Shown: in pieces, positions 45,542-53,567 of the stretch | How positions within the stretch are numbered: the first letter of the stretch is position 1 | How the letters are laid out: every line of letters starts with the position of its first letter | Source: Clostridium sp. BJN0001 | GTDB lineage: Bacteria; Bacillota; Clostridia; Clostridiales; Clostridiaceae | Assembly: GCF_022869825.1 (NCBI RefSeq) | Contig: NZ_CP094971.1 | Coordinates: forward strand, 1,055,501-1,119,500 | Direction: 5' to 3' | DNA: 64,000 bases | Notes under the pieces: generated by a model | What the model was told of the DNA's origin: nothing | The model's database searches: none | What the model saw: only the letters and a program-made list of their open reading frames with translations | Made by a program: the position numbers and the translations under genes

Positions 45542-46522
45542 ATGAAAATATTTGCATATAGTCACAGAAATGATGAAACTGAATATTTTAAGAAATTTAG
45601 TAAAAAATATAATATAGAGATAAATACAACAGATGAAGAGCCAACACTTAAAAATGTTTCTTTTGCTAAAGGATATGAATGTATAAGCGTTATAACTACT
45701 ATAATTAATAAGGATCTTTTAGAGGAATTTAAAAGTATAGGGGTTAAATATATTTCAACACGTACAATAGGTTATGATCATATAGATATAAATTATGCAG
45801 AAGAATTAGGAATAAGTGTTGGAAATGTAACGTATTCACCTATAAGTGTGGCAGATTATACTATAATGCTCATACTTATGATTACGAGAAAAGCAAAGCT
45901 TATACTTGAGAGAAGTTCAGTACAAGATTATTCACTTGAAAAAGTTCAAGGAGTGGAACTCTCAAGGCTTACTATAGGAGTCATGGGAACTGGAAGGATA
46001 GGAAGAACAGTAATAAAGCATTTAAGTGGTTTTGGATGCAGAATTATTGCATATGATATTTATGAAAATGATGAAGTAAAAAAGTATGCAGAATATGTAT
46101 CACTTAAAGAACTTTTTAAACAGAGTGATCTTATAACTCTTCATATGCCTGCAACAGATGAAAATTATCATATTATTAATAAAAAATCTCTTGATATTAT
46201 GAAAGATAATGTATTTATAGTAAATACAGCAAGAGGTTCACTTATTGATACAGAGGATTTAATATCTTATATTGAAAAAGGGAAGGTTATAGGTGCAGGA
46301 CTTGATGTAATAGAGCATGAACCAGGTCTTTACTATAATGATCTTAAAGGTCAGGTTATATCAAACAGACAGATGGCTATTTTAAAATCTTTCCCTAATG
46401 TTATAGTGACTCCGCATACAGCATTTTATACGAATCAAGCTGTAAGTGATATGGTTGAAAATTCTATAAAAAGCTGTATATTGTTTATGGAAGGTAAGGA
46501 AAATCCATGGCAGATAAAATGA
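45542..46522 (+). CDS. D-isomer-specific 2-hydroxyacid dehydrogenase (D-lactate dehydrogenase-like)
   Basis: 326-aa NAD-dependent oxidoreductase. The Rossmann motif is VMGTGRIGRTV. Catalytic residues are in VNTARGSLID (Arg), DVIEHEPG (Glu) and VTPHTAFYT (His). ISTRTIGYDHIDINYAEELGI is typical of the D-LDH/VanH branch. It may reduce pyruvate to D-lactate, or a related 2-oxo acid. GAGAGGAG precedes the ATG. It overlaps the next gene by 16 bases. Confidence 0.88.
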   Translation: MKIFAYSHRNDETEYFKKFSKKYNIEINTTDEEPTLKNVSFAKGYECISVITTIINKDLLEEFKSIGVKYISTRTIGYDHIDINYAEELGISVGNVTYSPISVADYTIMLILMITRKAKLILERSSVQDYSLEKVQGVELSRLTIGVMGTGRIGRTVIKHLSGFGCRIIAYDIYENDEVKKYAEYVSLKELFKQSDLITLHMPATDENYHIINKKSLDIMKDNVFIVNTARGSLIDTEDLISYIEKGKVIGAGLDVIEHEPGLYYNDLKGQVISNRQMAILKSFPNVIVTPHTAFYTNQAVSDMVENSIKSCILFMEGKENPWQIK

Positions 46523-47499
46523 ATAAAAAGTTGAATTTAAAATATATGACAGAAGCTGCAGTATTATCTGCAGCTTCTGTTTGCTTGAATATTATGCTGA
46601 TAGGATCAGGACTTGGATCATTTGGATACATAGATTTTATAATACCAATAATTACAGTGCTTATAATAATGAAGTGTGATATAAAGTATGCTTTATTATC
46701 ATCTATAGTTACGCTTGTAACGACTATGATTACTATAGGAAACTTAGTTATTTTATTATATATTTTTCAGAGCATGATGATAGGCTTTATTATAGGAGTA
46801 GTTTTAAATATAAAAAAGAATTCTTTTTCTGATAATATACTTATAGCTTCATTTTTTTCATGTATGTTTATGATTATTTTTGATATAAATTTTTCTGGAA
46901 TTTTAGGAGTAAGTATTTTACAGGAATCATCTGAAATTTTAAAAACTATTTCACTTGAGGGAGAGATAAAAGATGTTTTTTATTATTACACTATAATAAG
47001 TGTTCCTCTTGGAACCACAATAATTACATATGTAGTATCAGTCTTTTTAGGGAAAAAGCTTAATATTTTAAATGACAGAACTAAATGCGAGGTAAAAGAA
47101 TTTTTAAGTTATAAAAAAACAATGCCATATATAGTATGCAGTTCTTTATATTTTAATGCTGCAGCTATTAGTATATTTATTTTTGATATATTAAACAGAT
47201 TAAATATCAAAATAGAAAGACTTTTTTATTTAAATATTTTTATTACTAGTTTAAGGTATATACTTATTTTTATATTATTTGTTGACAGCATTAGAGTTAT
47301 AATGATTTTTTTAAGAAAAAGATATAAAAGCAGGCTACTTTTAATACTTTTTGAGATATTAATATTTTATCTTGCATTTAGAAAGTTTACGATAAGTGTT
47401 TATATACTTATATTAACGAGTATAATAATAGATATGATATTTTCTATTAGACAAAAGAGTAGAAATTATATAGAATATATATTAAAAAATGATATATGA
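46507..47499 (+). CDS. polytopic membrane protein, DUF2232/YybS-like
   Basis: 330 aa with about 8-9 transmembrane helices. It resembles the YybS/DUF2232 family in its start (KYMTEAAVLSAASVCLNIMLIGSGLGSFGYIDFIIPIITVLI) and in its overall hydrophobic layout. The function is unknown; some relatives resemble ECF S components. The ATG at 46507 has AAGGA 7 bases upstream, inside the dehydrogenase gene, suggesting translational coupling. A structured hairpin follows its stop codon. Confidence 0.7.
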   Translation: MADKMNKKLNLKYMTEAAVLSAASVCLNIMLIGSGLGSFGYIDFIIPIITVLIIMKCDIKYALLSSIVTLVTTMITIGNLVILLYIFQSMMIGFIIGVVLNIKKNSFSDNILIASFFSCMFMIIFDINFSGILGVSILQESSEILKTISLEGEIKDVFYYYTIISVPLGTTIITYVVSVFLGKKLNILNDRTKCEVKEFLSYKKTMPYIVCSSLYFNAAAISIFIFDILNRLNIKIERLFYLNIFITSLRYILIFILFVDSIRVIMIFLRKRYKSRLLLILFEILIFYLAFRKFTISVYILILTSIIIDMIFSIRQKSRNYIEYILKNDI

Positions 47500-47516
47500 T
47501 GCTAAGCATATTATTT

Positions 47517-47575
47517 TAAAAGAAGTGGAGCTTGCCACTAGAAGTTTAACGCTTCGTGACAGCCCCATTCTTTTG
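47517..47575 (+). other. extended imperfect hairpin (structured RNA or unusual terminator)
   Basis: AAAAGAA pairs with TTCTTTT at the base, then GG.GCT with AGCC.C, and CAC-GAAG with CTTC-GTG at the tip, with internal loops between. It is GC-richer than its surroundings. It begins 18 bases after the preceding stop codon. The T-run is interrupted (TTCTTTT), so a simple terminator is not certain. I recognise no Rfam class. Confidence 0.5.
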
Positions 47576-47669
47576 GTTAAATATATCGAATTTTAGGAGA
47601 TACAAAGATTATGCATTATATATTATGTACATTTTAAAAAAATATATACAAAATGAGGAATGATTAAAG

Positions 47670-48389
47670 TTGAATTTAAGTAAAAGATTATTATGGATTG
47701 CAGATAAAATACAAAATGAGACTATAATAGATGTTGGAACAGACCATGGATATATTCCTATATATCTTTTAAAGAAAAATATTATAAAGCATGCTGTTGC
47801 ATCAGATATAAATGAAGGACCACTTAAGAAAGCAAGAATAAATGCTTCTATTGAAGGTGTATCTGATAGAATTGATTTTAAACTTGGATCTGGGCTTGAA
47901 GTATTGGAGGATGATGAACCAGAATGTGCTTTGATTGCAGGAATGGGAGCGAATCTTATACGTGATATATTAGAAAATAATATAAGTAAAGTAAAAAAAC
48001 TAAAGACTATTATCCTTCAACCAGCACAAAATCCAGAAGTATTAAGGGAACATTTATATAATAACTGTTATGAAATATTAGATGAAGATATATGTTTTGA
48101 TGAAAATAAGTATTATGAACTTTTTGTAGTTAGATATGGGAAAAGAAATGGAGTAAAGCTTGAAGATATTTTTTATGAGATAAGTCCATTTCTTCTTAAA
48201 AACCATAAAGAGATTATGAAAGAATATCTTGATAAAAAGATTTTACATAATAAAAAAATAATTTCATATATAAAAGATGATACAATTTCAGCACAGGAAA
48301 GAAAAGTTTTATTAGAAAAGAAGAATGAAATAATAAGTGATATATTAAATAATTTAAAGAAGGATGATAATAATGATGGTATGTGTTAA
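47670..48389 (+). CDS. trmK: tRNA (adenine22-N1)-methyltransferase TrmK
   Basis: SAM-dependent methylase of A22 in tRNA. 239 aa. It starts LSKRLLWIADKI, followed by the SAM motif IIDVGTDHGYIPIYLLKK and the catalytic-region DEPECALIAGMGANLI, as in firmicute TrmK. The C-terminus is a coiled helical extension. The start is TTG (47670-47672) with GAGGA 10 bases upstream; the overlapping ATG at 47660 runs into a stop after 7 codons. It overlaps the Nif3-like gene by 17 bases, the usual trmK-nif3 pairing in firmicutes. Confidence 0.93.
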   Translation: MNLSKRLLWIADKIQNETIIDVGTDHGYIPIYLLKKNIIKHAVASDINEGPLKKARINASIEGVSDRIDFKLGSGLEVLEDDEPECALIAGMGANLIRDILENNISKVKKLKTIILQPAQNPEVLREHLYNNCYEILDEDICFDENKYYELFVVRYGKRNGVKLEDIFYEISPFLLKNHKEIMKEYLDKKILHNKKIISYIKDDTISAQERKVLLEKKNEIISDILNNLKKDDNNDGMC

Positions 48390-49164
48390 GGATATAGTAT
48401 CAGAAATTGAAAAAAGAGCTCCAAAATTTTTAATGGAGAGTTATGATAATGTAGGACTTGATATTGGAAGTATGGACAAAGAAGTAAAAAAAGTTTTATT
48501 AACACTTGATGTTACTAAAAAAGTTATTAATGAAGCTGTTATGAAAAATATTGATCTTATTGTTTCACATCATCCAATGTTTTTTAGAAAAGCTAGAAAT
48601 ATAAATATGGATTCCCTTCAAGGACAAAAGGTAATTGAGCTTATAAAAAATAACATATGTTCATACTCCTCTCATACCAATCTTGACTCGGCATATAATG
48701 GCGTAAATGATAATTTTGTAAAGGTATTAGATTTTGATTCTAAAAAAACATATATTATGGAAACAAACAAATTAGAAAATACAGGTATAGGAAGAATAAT
48801 AGAACTTAATGATGAAATAACATTTAATGAAGCTATAGATAAAGTTAAAAAGAATATGAATATAAATCATATGAGAGTAATAAATTCAGGCAAAAAAATA
48901 AAAAAAATAGCATTAATAAATGGAAGTGGTCAAGATTTTTTTAGTAAGGCTTTACATGAAGGCTGTGATCTTATTATAACTGGAGATACAACATATCACT
49001 TCGTATTGGATTTTAAAGAACTTGGAGTAAGTATAATTGATGCAGGTCATTTTAATACAGAATGGAAAGCATTTTTAAAGACAATGGAATTTTTAAAGGA
49101 CGAATTTAAAGATACTCAATTTATAGATTCTGAAGTGAATTTTGATCCATATGAATTTATTTAA
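48373..49164 (+). CDS. Nif3-like dinuclear metal-centre protein (YqfO type)
   Basis: 263-aa member of the NIF3/DUF34 family. The metal-binding motif HHPMFF and the second cluster region GDTTYHFVLDFKELGVSIIDAGHFNTEWKA are present. Its biochemical role is unsettled; GTP-cyclohydrolase-like and metal-chaperone roles have been suggested. Several ATGs overlap at the start; 48373 is chosen because AAGGA at 48360-48364 is 8 bases upstream. It is translationally coupled to trmK. Confidence 0.92.
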   Translation: MMVCVKDIVSEIEKRAPKFLMESYDNVGLDIGSMDKEVKKVLLTLDVTKKVINEAVMKNIDLIVSHHPMFFRKARNINMDSLQGQKVIELIKNNICSYSSHTNLDSAYNGVNDNFVKVLDFDSKKTYIMETNKLENTGIGRIIELNDEITFNEAIDKVKKNMNINHMRVINSGKKIKKIALINGSGQDFFSKALHEGCDLIITGDTTYHFVLDFKELGVSIIDAGHFNTEWKAFLKTMEFLKDEFKDTQFIDSEVNFDPYEFI

Positions 49165-49256
49165 AATGTTAACACTAATTAATTTATTTCTGTCATATAT
49201 TATTAATAAAGTCTATAAAATAATGTGAAAAATATATGAAAGGAGTAAATGATGAT

Positions 49257-49532
49257 TTGAAAAATGATTTGAAAAGTTTATATAAGCATATAAAAAGAAA
49301 AGTAAAACATTTTTTTGATAAACCATCAGGCAGAAATAATATGGGATATAATTCTATGATGAATAGAAGAAGAGGATTTTGTCCGTATGGAGCTGGACCA
49401 TTTTTAAGGTTTCTTTTATGCCCTAAAATATGTGTGGGAATTCTTATTATTATTACATTATTATGTTGTGGAGTTGGGCTTTATGGCCTTATAATTATTT
49501 TTCTTCTATTTATAATTTTTATAATAATATAA
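49257..49532 (+). CDS. small membrane protein, unknown
   Basis: About 91 aa. A basic amphipathic N-terminal half (SLYKHIKRKVKHFFDKP, then RNNMGYNSMMNRRRGFCPYGAG) is followed by one long, very hydrophobic Ile/Leu-rich C-terminal helix or hairpin (ICVGILIIITLLCCGVGLYGLIIIFLLFIIFIII). The family is unknown. The start is uncertain. An ATG at 49236 lacks a ribosome site, while AAAGGAG (49238-49244) inside that stretch points to the TTG at 49257. It is followed closely by the RNase P RNA promoter. Confidence 0.6.
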   Translation: MKNDLKSLYKHIKRKVKHFFDKPSGRNNMGYNSMMNRRRGFCPYGAGPFLRFLLCPKICVGILIIITLLCCGVGLYGLIIIFLLFIIFIII

Positions 49533-49540
49533 AAATTATG

Positions 49541-49569
49541 TTGTGTAAATTTGAAAAGTGTGCTATTAT
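49541..49569 (+). promoter_or_regulatory. promoter of the RNase P RNA gene
   Basis: TTGTGT (49541-49546) and TATTAT (49564-49569) are 17 bases apart. The RNA begins 7 bases after the -10, as expected for a transcription start. Confidence 0.7.
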
Positions 49570-49575
49570 AAAAAA

Positions 49576-49926
49576 GCGAGTGAAACGAGCAATCGCTGCC
49601 AGACATATAGATCTGGGAGAGGAAAGTCCGGGCTCCGTAGGGCAGGATGCTGGATAACGTCCAGTCAGGGTGACCTGAAGGAAAGTGCAACAGAGATATA
49701 CCGCCTTATATTTTAAGGTAAGGGTGGAAAGGTGACGGTAAGAGCTCACCAGCGTAGTGGAGACATTACGGCTATGTAAACCCCATCTGGAGCAAGACCG
49801 AATAGAGAGGCATATAAAAGAAGCGGCCCGTTTCGCCTCTGGGTGCGTCGCTTGAACCTATCAGCAATGGTAGGTCTAGATAGATGATTGTTTTTGATAC
49901 AGAACTCGGCTTATGGTTCATCTCGC
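49576..49926 (+). ncRNA. rnpB: RNase P RNA
   Basis: Catalytic RNA of tRNA 5' maturation, about 351 bases. The conserved blocks are present: GAGGAAAGTCCGGGCTCC in the 5' part, CAGGGTGACCTG, the central GTGCAACAGAGA, GACGGTAAGAGCTCACCAGCG, and the 3' ACAGAACTCGGCTTATGG. GCGAG at the 5' end pairs with CTCGC at the 3' end (helix P1), which defines both boundaries. It is markedly GC-richer than its surroundings, and no tandem gene overlaps it. Confidence 0.96.
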
Positions 49927-49933
49927 ATATATG

Positions 49934-49972
49934 AAAAACATCAGGTTAATATCTGATGTTTTTCTTTTTTTA
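49934..49972 (+). terminator. terminator of rnpB
   Basis: A perfect 11-bp stem AAAAACATCAG/CTGATGTTTTT (49934-49944 with 49953-49963) is followed by CTTTTTTT. Confidence 0.9.
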
Positions 49973-50130
49973 TATTATATTTTAAATAGTAAAGTGATTT
50001 TAGAGAAGCTTTTCTTAATTTATGAATTTGTATCAAAAAAATATATTTATTAATATAATATTTAGATAGAATGAATTACTGTCTATAGAAATTTGTATGA
50101 ATAGAGCAATTATTTTTAGGGGAAATAATT

Positions 50131-50550
50131 TTGGATAAAGGAAAAGATTATTCTGAAGATGAAATTATAACAATAAAATTATTAATGGGACAAATTAAAA
50201 GCATTATAGGTTATACATATAGTCTCTATTATTTATATATATCTACAATTCAAAGCATTAAAATTGTACAAAATCATGGTGACAGAACTAATATGCCTAA
50301 TCCAGATATTCCAGCATTACAATCTGAAATTTGCAGTCTTATGGCAAGAATAAATTTAATTAACTTAACTATAATGAACTACAATAGATTATATGAAAAA
50401 TTTCAAAAAGGAGAAATAACTTATTCACTTGAGCCAAACAGAAAATTTATAATTTCTAATTTGCTAGGAATTATTGGAAATATATATTCGCTAACTGCTA
50501 CTATAGAGGTATATAAGAGAAATATAGATTCACCTATTATTGGTGATTAA
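50131..50550 (+). CDS. hypothetical helical protein, 139 aa
   Basis: Unknown. The TTG start is chosen from the AGGGGAAA ribosome site about 9 bases upstream. Two helix-rich segments are visible: about 20-60 (IKSIIGYTYSLYYLYISTIQSIKIV, mildly hydrophobic) and about 65-105, with a short C-terminal helix (NRKFIISNLLGIIGNIYSLTATIEVY). It has no cysteines apart from one (Cys74), no signal peptide, and no motif I recognise. Its stop codon interlocks with that of the convergent sugar-binding-protein gene. Confidence 0.65.
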   Translation: MDKGKDYSEDEIITIKLLMGQIKSIIGYTYSLYYLYISTIQSIKIVQNHGDRTNMPNPDIPALQSEICSLMARINLINLTIMNYNRLYEKFQKGEITYSLEPNRKFIISNLLGIIGNIYSLTATIEVYKRNIDSPIIGD

Positions 50551-51569
50551 TTCATTATATACTTTGTATAAGGTAAAAGAACACATACTCCTGTAGAATC
50601 AAATTTATATTTTGTATCTTTAAGAGGTTTATTTCCATATACTAAGTTTTTACCTATAGCAACCATTGCATTTGTTATTTCAGTAGTATCTTGTATTACT
50701 GTTCCAGTCATTAAGTTTTCTTCTACAAGTTTAATTGCTTCTTTAAGTCCATCTATTCCGACAACAATGATGTTATTAGAAGTTTGAGTTATATATCCAT
50801 TTTCTTGAAGAGCTTCAACGCAACCGATAGCCATTTCATCATTATTACATATTACAGCTTCAATAGAATTTCCATATCCGTAAATTAATTTTTTTAATGT
50901 CTTTTTTGCAGTTTCTCTATCCCAATTGCAATATTCTGATGCAAGCTCATAAGTTTTAATATTACTTTCTTTTAAAAATTTTATTACATAATTGCTTCTG
51001 TTTTCTGTGTCTACATTATTTCGTTCGCCTTTAATCATAATGTATTGAAGAACGTTATCATTATTTTTATCTATTTTAAATTTATCTTTGTCCCATTTCT
51101 TTTTTATTATTTTCCCTTGAAGAATACCAACATCTATATTGTTACTGCCAACATATACTGATTTTCCATATGATTGAATAGCTGTTAGAGATTTTGGTTG
51201 CCTGTTAAAAACTACTACAGGAATATTTTTAAGCTTTATTTTTTCTATAACGCTATCTATATATGTTATGTCTACAATATTTAAAAAAATTATATCTGGC
51301 TTTTTTTTAAGAACTTCATTTAATTGATTATTTTGAATAGTTTGACTGTCGTGTGCATTAAAATATTCAAATGACATTTTATTATTTGGGTCTTCTTGAA
51401 CTTTTTCAAGATTTTCTTTTAATGATTTTATATAATCGTCATCCGTATTATAAAATAAAACACTAGCATTAATAACATCATTTGCTTGCGCAGCATAAGA
51501 GAGTGTTACGTTACTTTCAATTAATATAATTAGGGATAATATAAATAAAAATTTTTTTGATATATTCAT
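50547..51569 (-). CDS. periplasmic-binding-protein-like sugar-binding protein (MglB/RbsB type), orphan
   Basis: 340-aa exported protein of the peptide-binding-protein type I fold. The signal peptide (about 1-27, SYAAQ) lacks a lipobox cysteine, so it may be released or anchored otherwise. Ligand-binding-fold features: VINASVLFYNTDDDYIKSLKENLEK, PDIIFLNIVD, AVICNNDEMAIGCVEALQENGY and VVGIDGLKEAIKLVEENLMTGTVIQD, which match the galactose-binding subgroup. No ABC permease or ATPase and no two-component partner lies nearby. It could act as a sensor or chemoreceptor co-ligand. It is convergent with the gene at 50131 and divergent from the protease run at 51690. Confidence 0.82.
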   Translation of the reverse strand: MNISKKFLFILSLIILIESNVTLSYAAQANDVINASVLFYNTDDDYIKSLKENLEKVQEDPNNKMSFEYFNAHDSQTIQNNQLNEVLKKKPDIIFLNIVDITYIDSVIEKIKLKNIPVVVFNRQPKSLTAIQSYGKSVYVGSNNIDVGILQGKIIKKKWDKDKFKIDKNNDNVLQYIMIKGERNNVDTENRSNYVIKFLKESNIKTYELASEYCNWDRETAKKTLKKLIYGYGNSIEAVICNNDEMAIGCVEALQENGYITQTSNNIIVVGIDGLKEAIKLVEENLMTGTVIQDTTEITNAMVAIGKNLVYGNKPLKDTKYKFDSTGVCVLLPYTKYIMN

Positions 51570-51689
51570 AATAAATCTCCTTAAAGCTATTTATTTGTTT
51601 AATTATATTATGAGTAAAAAATAAAAATTAATTCATCTTATCGTGATTAAATTAATATAATTATATGAACAAATTATAAAGGATTTTAA

Positions 51690-53567
51690 ATGTCGAATAA
51701 TGATTTATATTATAATCCATTATCAGAGAACTTTTTAATTGAATATCGTGGAAATTTTAAAGAAGAAATTGACAAAATTGATTACGCAGTTGGAGATGTA
51801 ATAAATGAAACATTGGGAGTAGTTGCAATGTTTCCAGTGGATAGAGAGAGATTATTAAGGGATGTTCCTTCTATAATATACATAGATTATAGAATTATGG
51901 CAGTTTTGCAAGATATTTCACCAAGTTATGTAGATAATATAAATAATATTAAAATTAATCCGTATTTAAATCTTAATGGAAAAGATGTTACTGTTGGAAT
52001 TGTTGATACGGGAATAGATTATTTAAATGAAGAATTTATAAATGAAGATAATACATCAAGAATATTAAAAATATGGGATCAGAGTTACGAAGATGAAACA
52101 ACAGAAAAAATTCCTAATAAGCCATATATAGGAACTGTATATTCTAATGAACAGATAAATGAAGCGATTAAAGCAAAAGAAAATAATGAAGATCCATATA
52201 AAATAGTTCCATCAAAAGATGAACGAGATCATGGAACGAAGGTAGCAGGAATAATTGGTGCGCTTGGAAAGACAAATTATTTTCAAGGAATTGCAAATAG
52301 ATGCAATTTTGTTGTTGTAAAACTTTTTGAATCAACAAATTTTAAAAGAAGTCTTGAGCAAAATCAAGTATACAATGTAGCAGTATATAATATCTCTGAA
52401 ATAATAGCTGGATTAGAATTTATAAAGCAAGAATTTTTTAAGCTGAAAAGTAAAGCTATGGTTATATATATTGGAGTTGGAGCAACTACTGGAGGACATG
52501 ATGGTGGAAGCTTAGTATCAAGATATGTAAATTCTTTAGGGATGACAAGAGGATTATGTTTAGTATCTGGAGTTGGAAACGAAGGTGATTCGCAAGGACA
52601 TGTAGTCGGTTATATAAAATCATCAAAAGATTATTCTGTTGAAGAATTAAAAGTTCCAAGGGAGGTTAAATCACTTAAGATAAATATTTGGCTACAAAAA
52701 CCAAATAAAGCATCTATTAATATAATTTCTCCTACTGATGAATCATCAAAAATAATTAAGCCTAAAATAAATAAAGTTCAAAATTATAAATTTGTGTTTA
52801 CTGGAACAGAATTTACAGTATCTTATAGAACACCAGATCATTTTACTGGACATGATGTAATTCAAGTCGATTTTAGAGACTTAAAATCTGGCATATGGAA
52901 AATAATGCTTATAGGAGAATATATACTTAATGGGAGATATGATATTTGGCTCCCTCCACACAATGTTTTACCAAAAGATTTAATCTTTTTGTCTTCAACT
53001 TCAGAGAGTACAATTACAATACCATCTACAGCAAGTAATGTTATTTCTGTTGGCTATTTTGGAAGTGAAAATACAATAGTATCATCTTCAGGAAAAGGAT
53101 TTAATACAAATGTAAATACTAATGCTATTGGTATAACACCATATATATCAACTATAGGTGAAAATATTTTAACAACAAAATCTTCAGGACAATTAAGCCT
53201 ATTATCAGGAGGATCCGCAGCATCAGCAATTATAGCAGGTGCATGTGCACTTCTTTTGCAGTGGGGAATTGTAGAAGGTAATGATCCAACTATGTATTCT
53301 AAAAAGATAATTAGTTATTTGATGTACGGAGCTACAAGAAATGATATATATAAATATCCAAATAAAGAAATGGGGTATGGAGAATTTAATTTACTTGGAG
53401 TATTTAATATAATTGCAAAACTCTATAGAACAAGGGGTATAGATAGTATAGTTAAATCAAACGTATTAGATAATGAATTGGAGTATGATGAGTATTTTAT
53501 AAATAATTTATTTATTAGGAGTCCTAAAAGGTTTATTGGAGGTTTTGTATGCAAAAAGAATCTGTAG
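51690..53567 (+). CDS. S8 subtilisin-like protease 1 (Csp germination-protease type), triad intact
   Basis: 625 aa with no signal peptide. A short N-terminal prodomain (about 1-85) precedes a subtilase domain with Asp106 (VDTGID), His181 (RDHGTKVAG) and Ser509 (SGGSAASAIIAGA). The oxyanion Asn is in SGVGNEGD. A beta-rich insert of about 130 residues (about 310-445) separates His and Ser, as in the jelly-roll-containing Csp proteases that activate the cortex hydrolase pro-SleC in clostridial spores. The GxSxA motif reads GGSAAS rather than GTSMAAP, but the Ser is kept. It overlaps the next gene by 19 bases. By order it would be cspB-like. Confidence 0.82.
   Translation: MSNNDLYYNPLSENFLIEYRGNFKEEIDKIDYAVGDVINETLGVVAMFPVDRERLLRDVPSIIYIDYRIMAVLQDISPSYVDNINNIKINPYLNLNGKDVTVGIVDTGIDYLNEEFINEDNTSRILKIWDQSYEDETTEKIPNKPYIGTVYSNEQINEAIKAKENNEDPYKIVPSKDERDHGTKVAGIIGALGKTNYFQGIANRCNFVVVKLFESTNFKRSLEQNQVYNVAVYNISEIIAGLEFIKQEFFKLKSKAMVIYIGVGATTGGHDGGSLVSRYVNSLGMTRGLCLVSGVGNEGDSQGHVVGYIKSSKDYSVEELKVPREVKSLKINIWLQKPNKASINIISPTDESSKIIKPKINKVQNYKFVFTGTEFTVSYRTPDHFTGHDVIQVDFRDLKSGIWKIMLIGEYILNGRYDIWLPPHNVLPKDLIFLSSTSESTITIPSTASNVISVGYFGSENTIVSSSGKGFNTNVNTNAIGITPYISTIGENILTTKSSGQLSLLSGGSAASAIIAGACALLLQWGIVEGNDPTMYSKKIISYLMYGATRNDIYKYPNKEMGYGEFNLLGVFNIIAKLYRTRGIDSIVKSNVLDNELEYDEYFINNLFIRSPKRFIGGFVCKKNL

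Noticed and set aside
49430..49749. Open frames on both strands at 49430-49749
   Set aside because: They lie over the RNase P RNA 5' half or its promoter, have no ribosome site, and encode no recognisable sequence.
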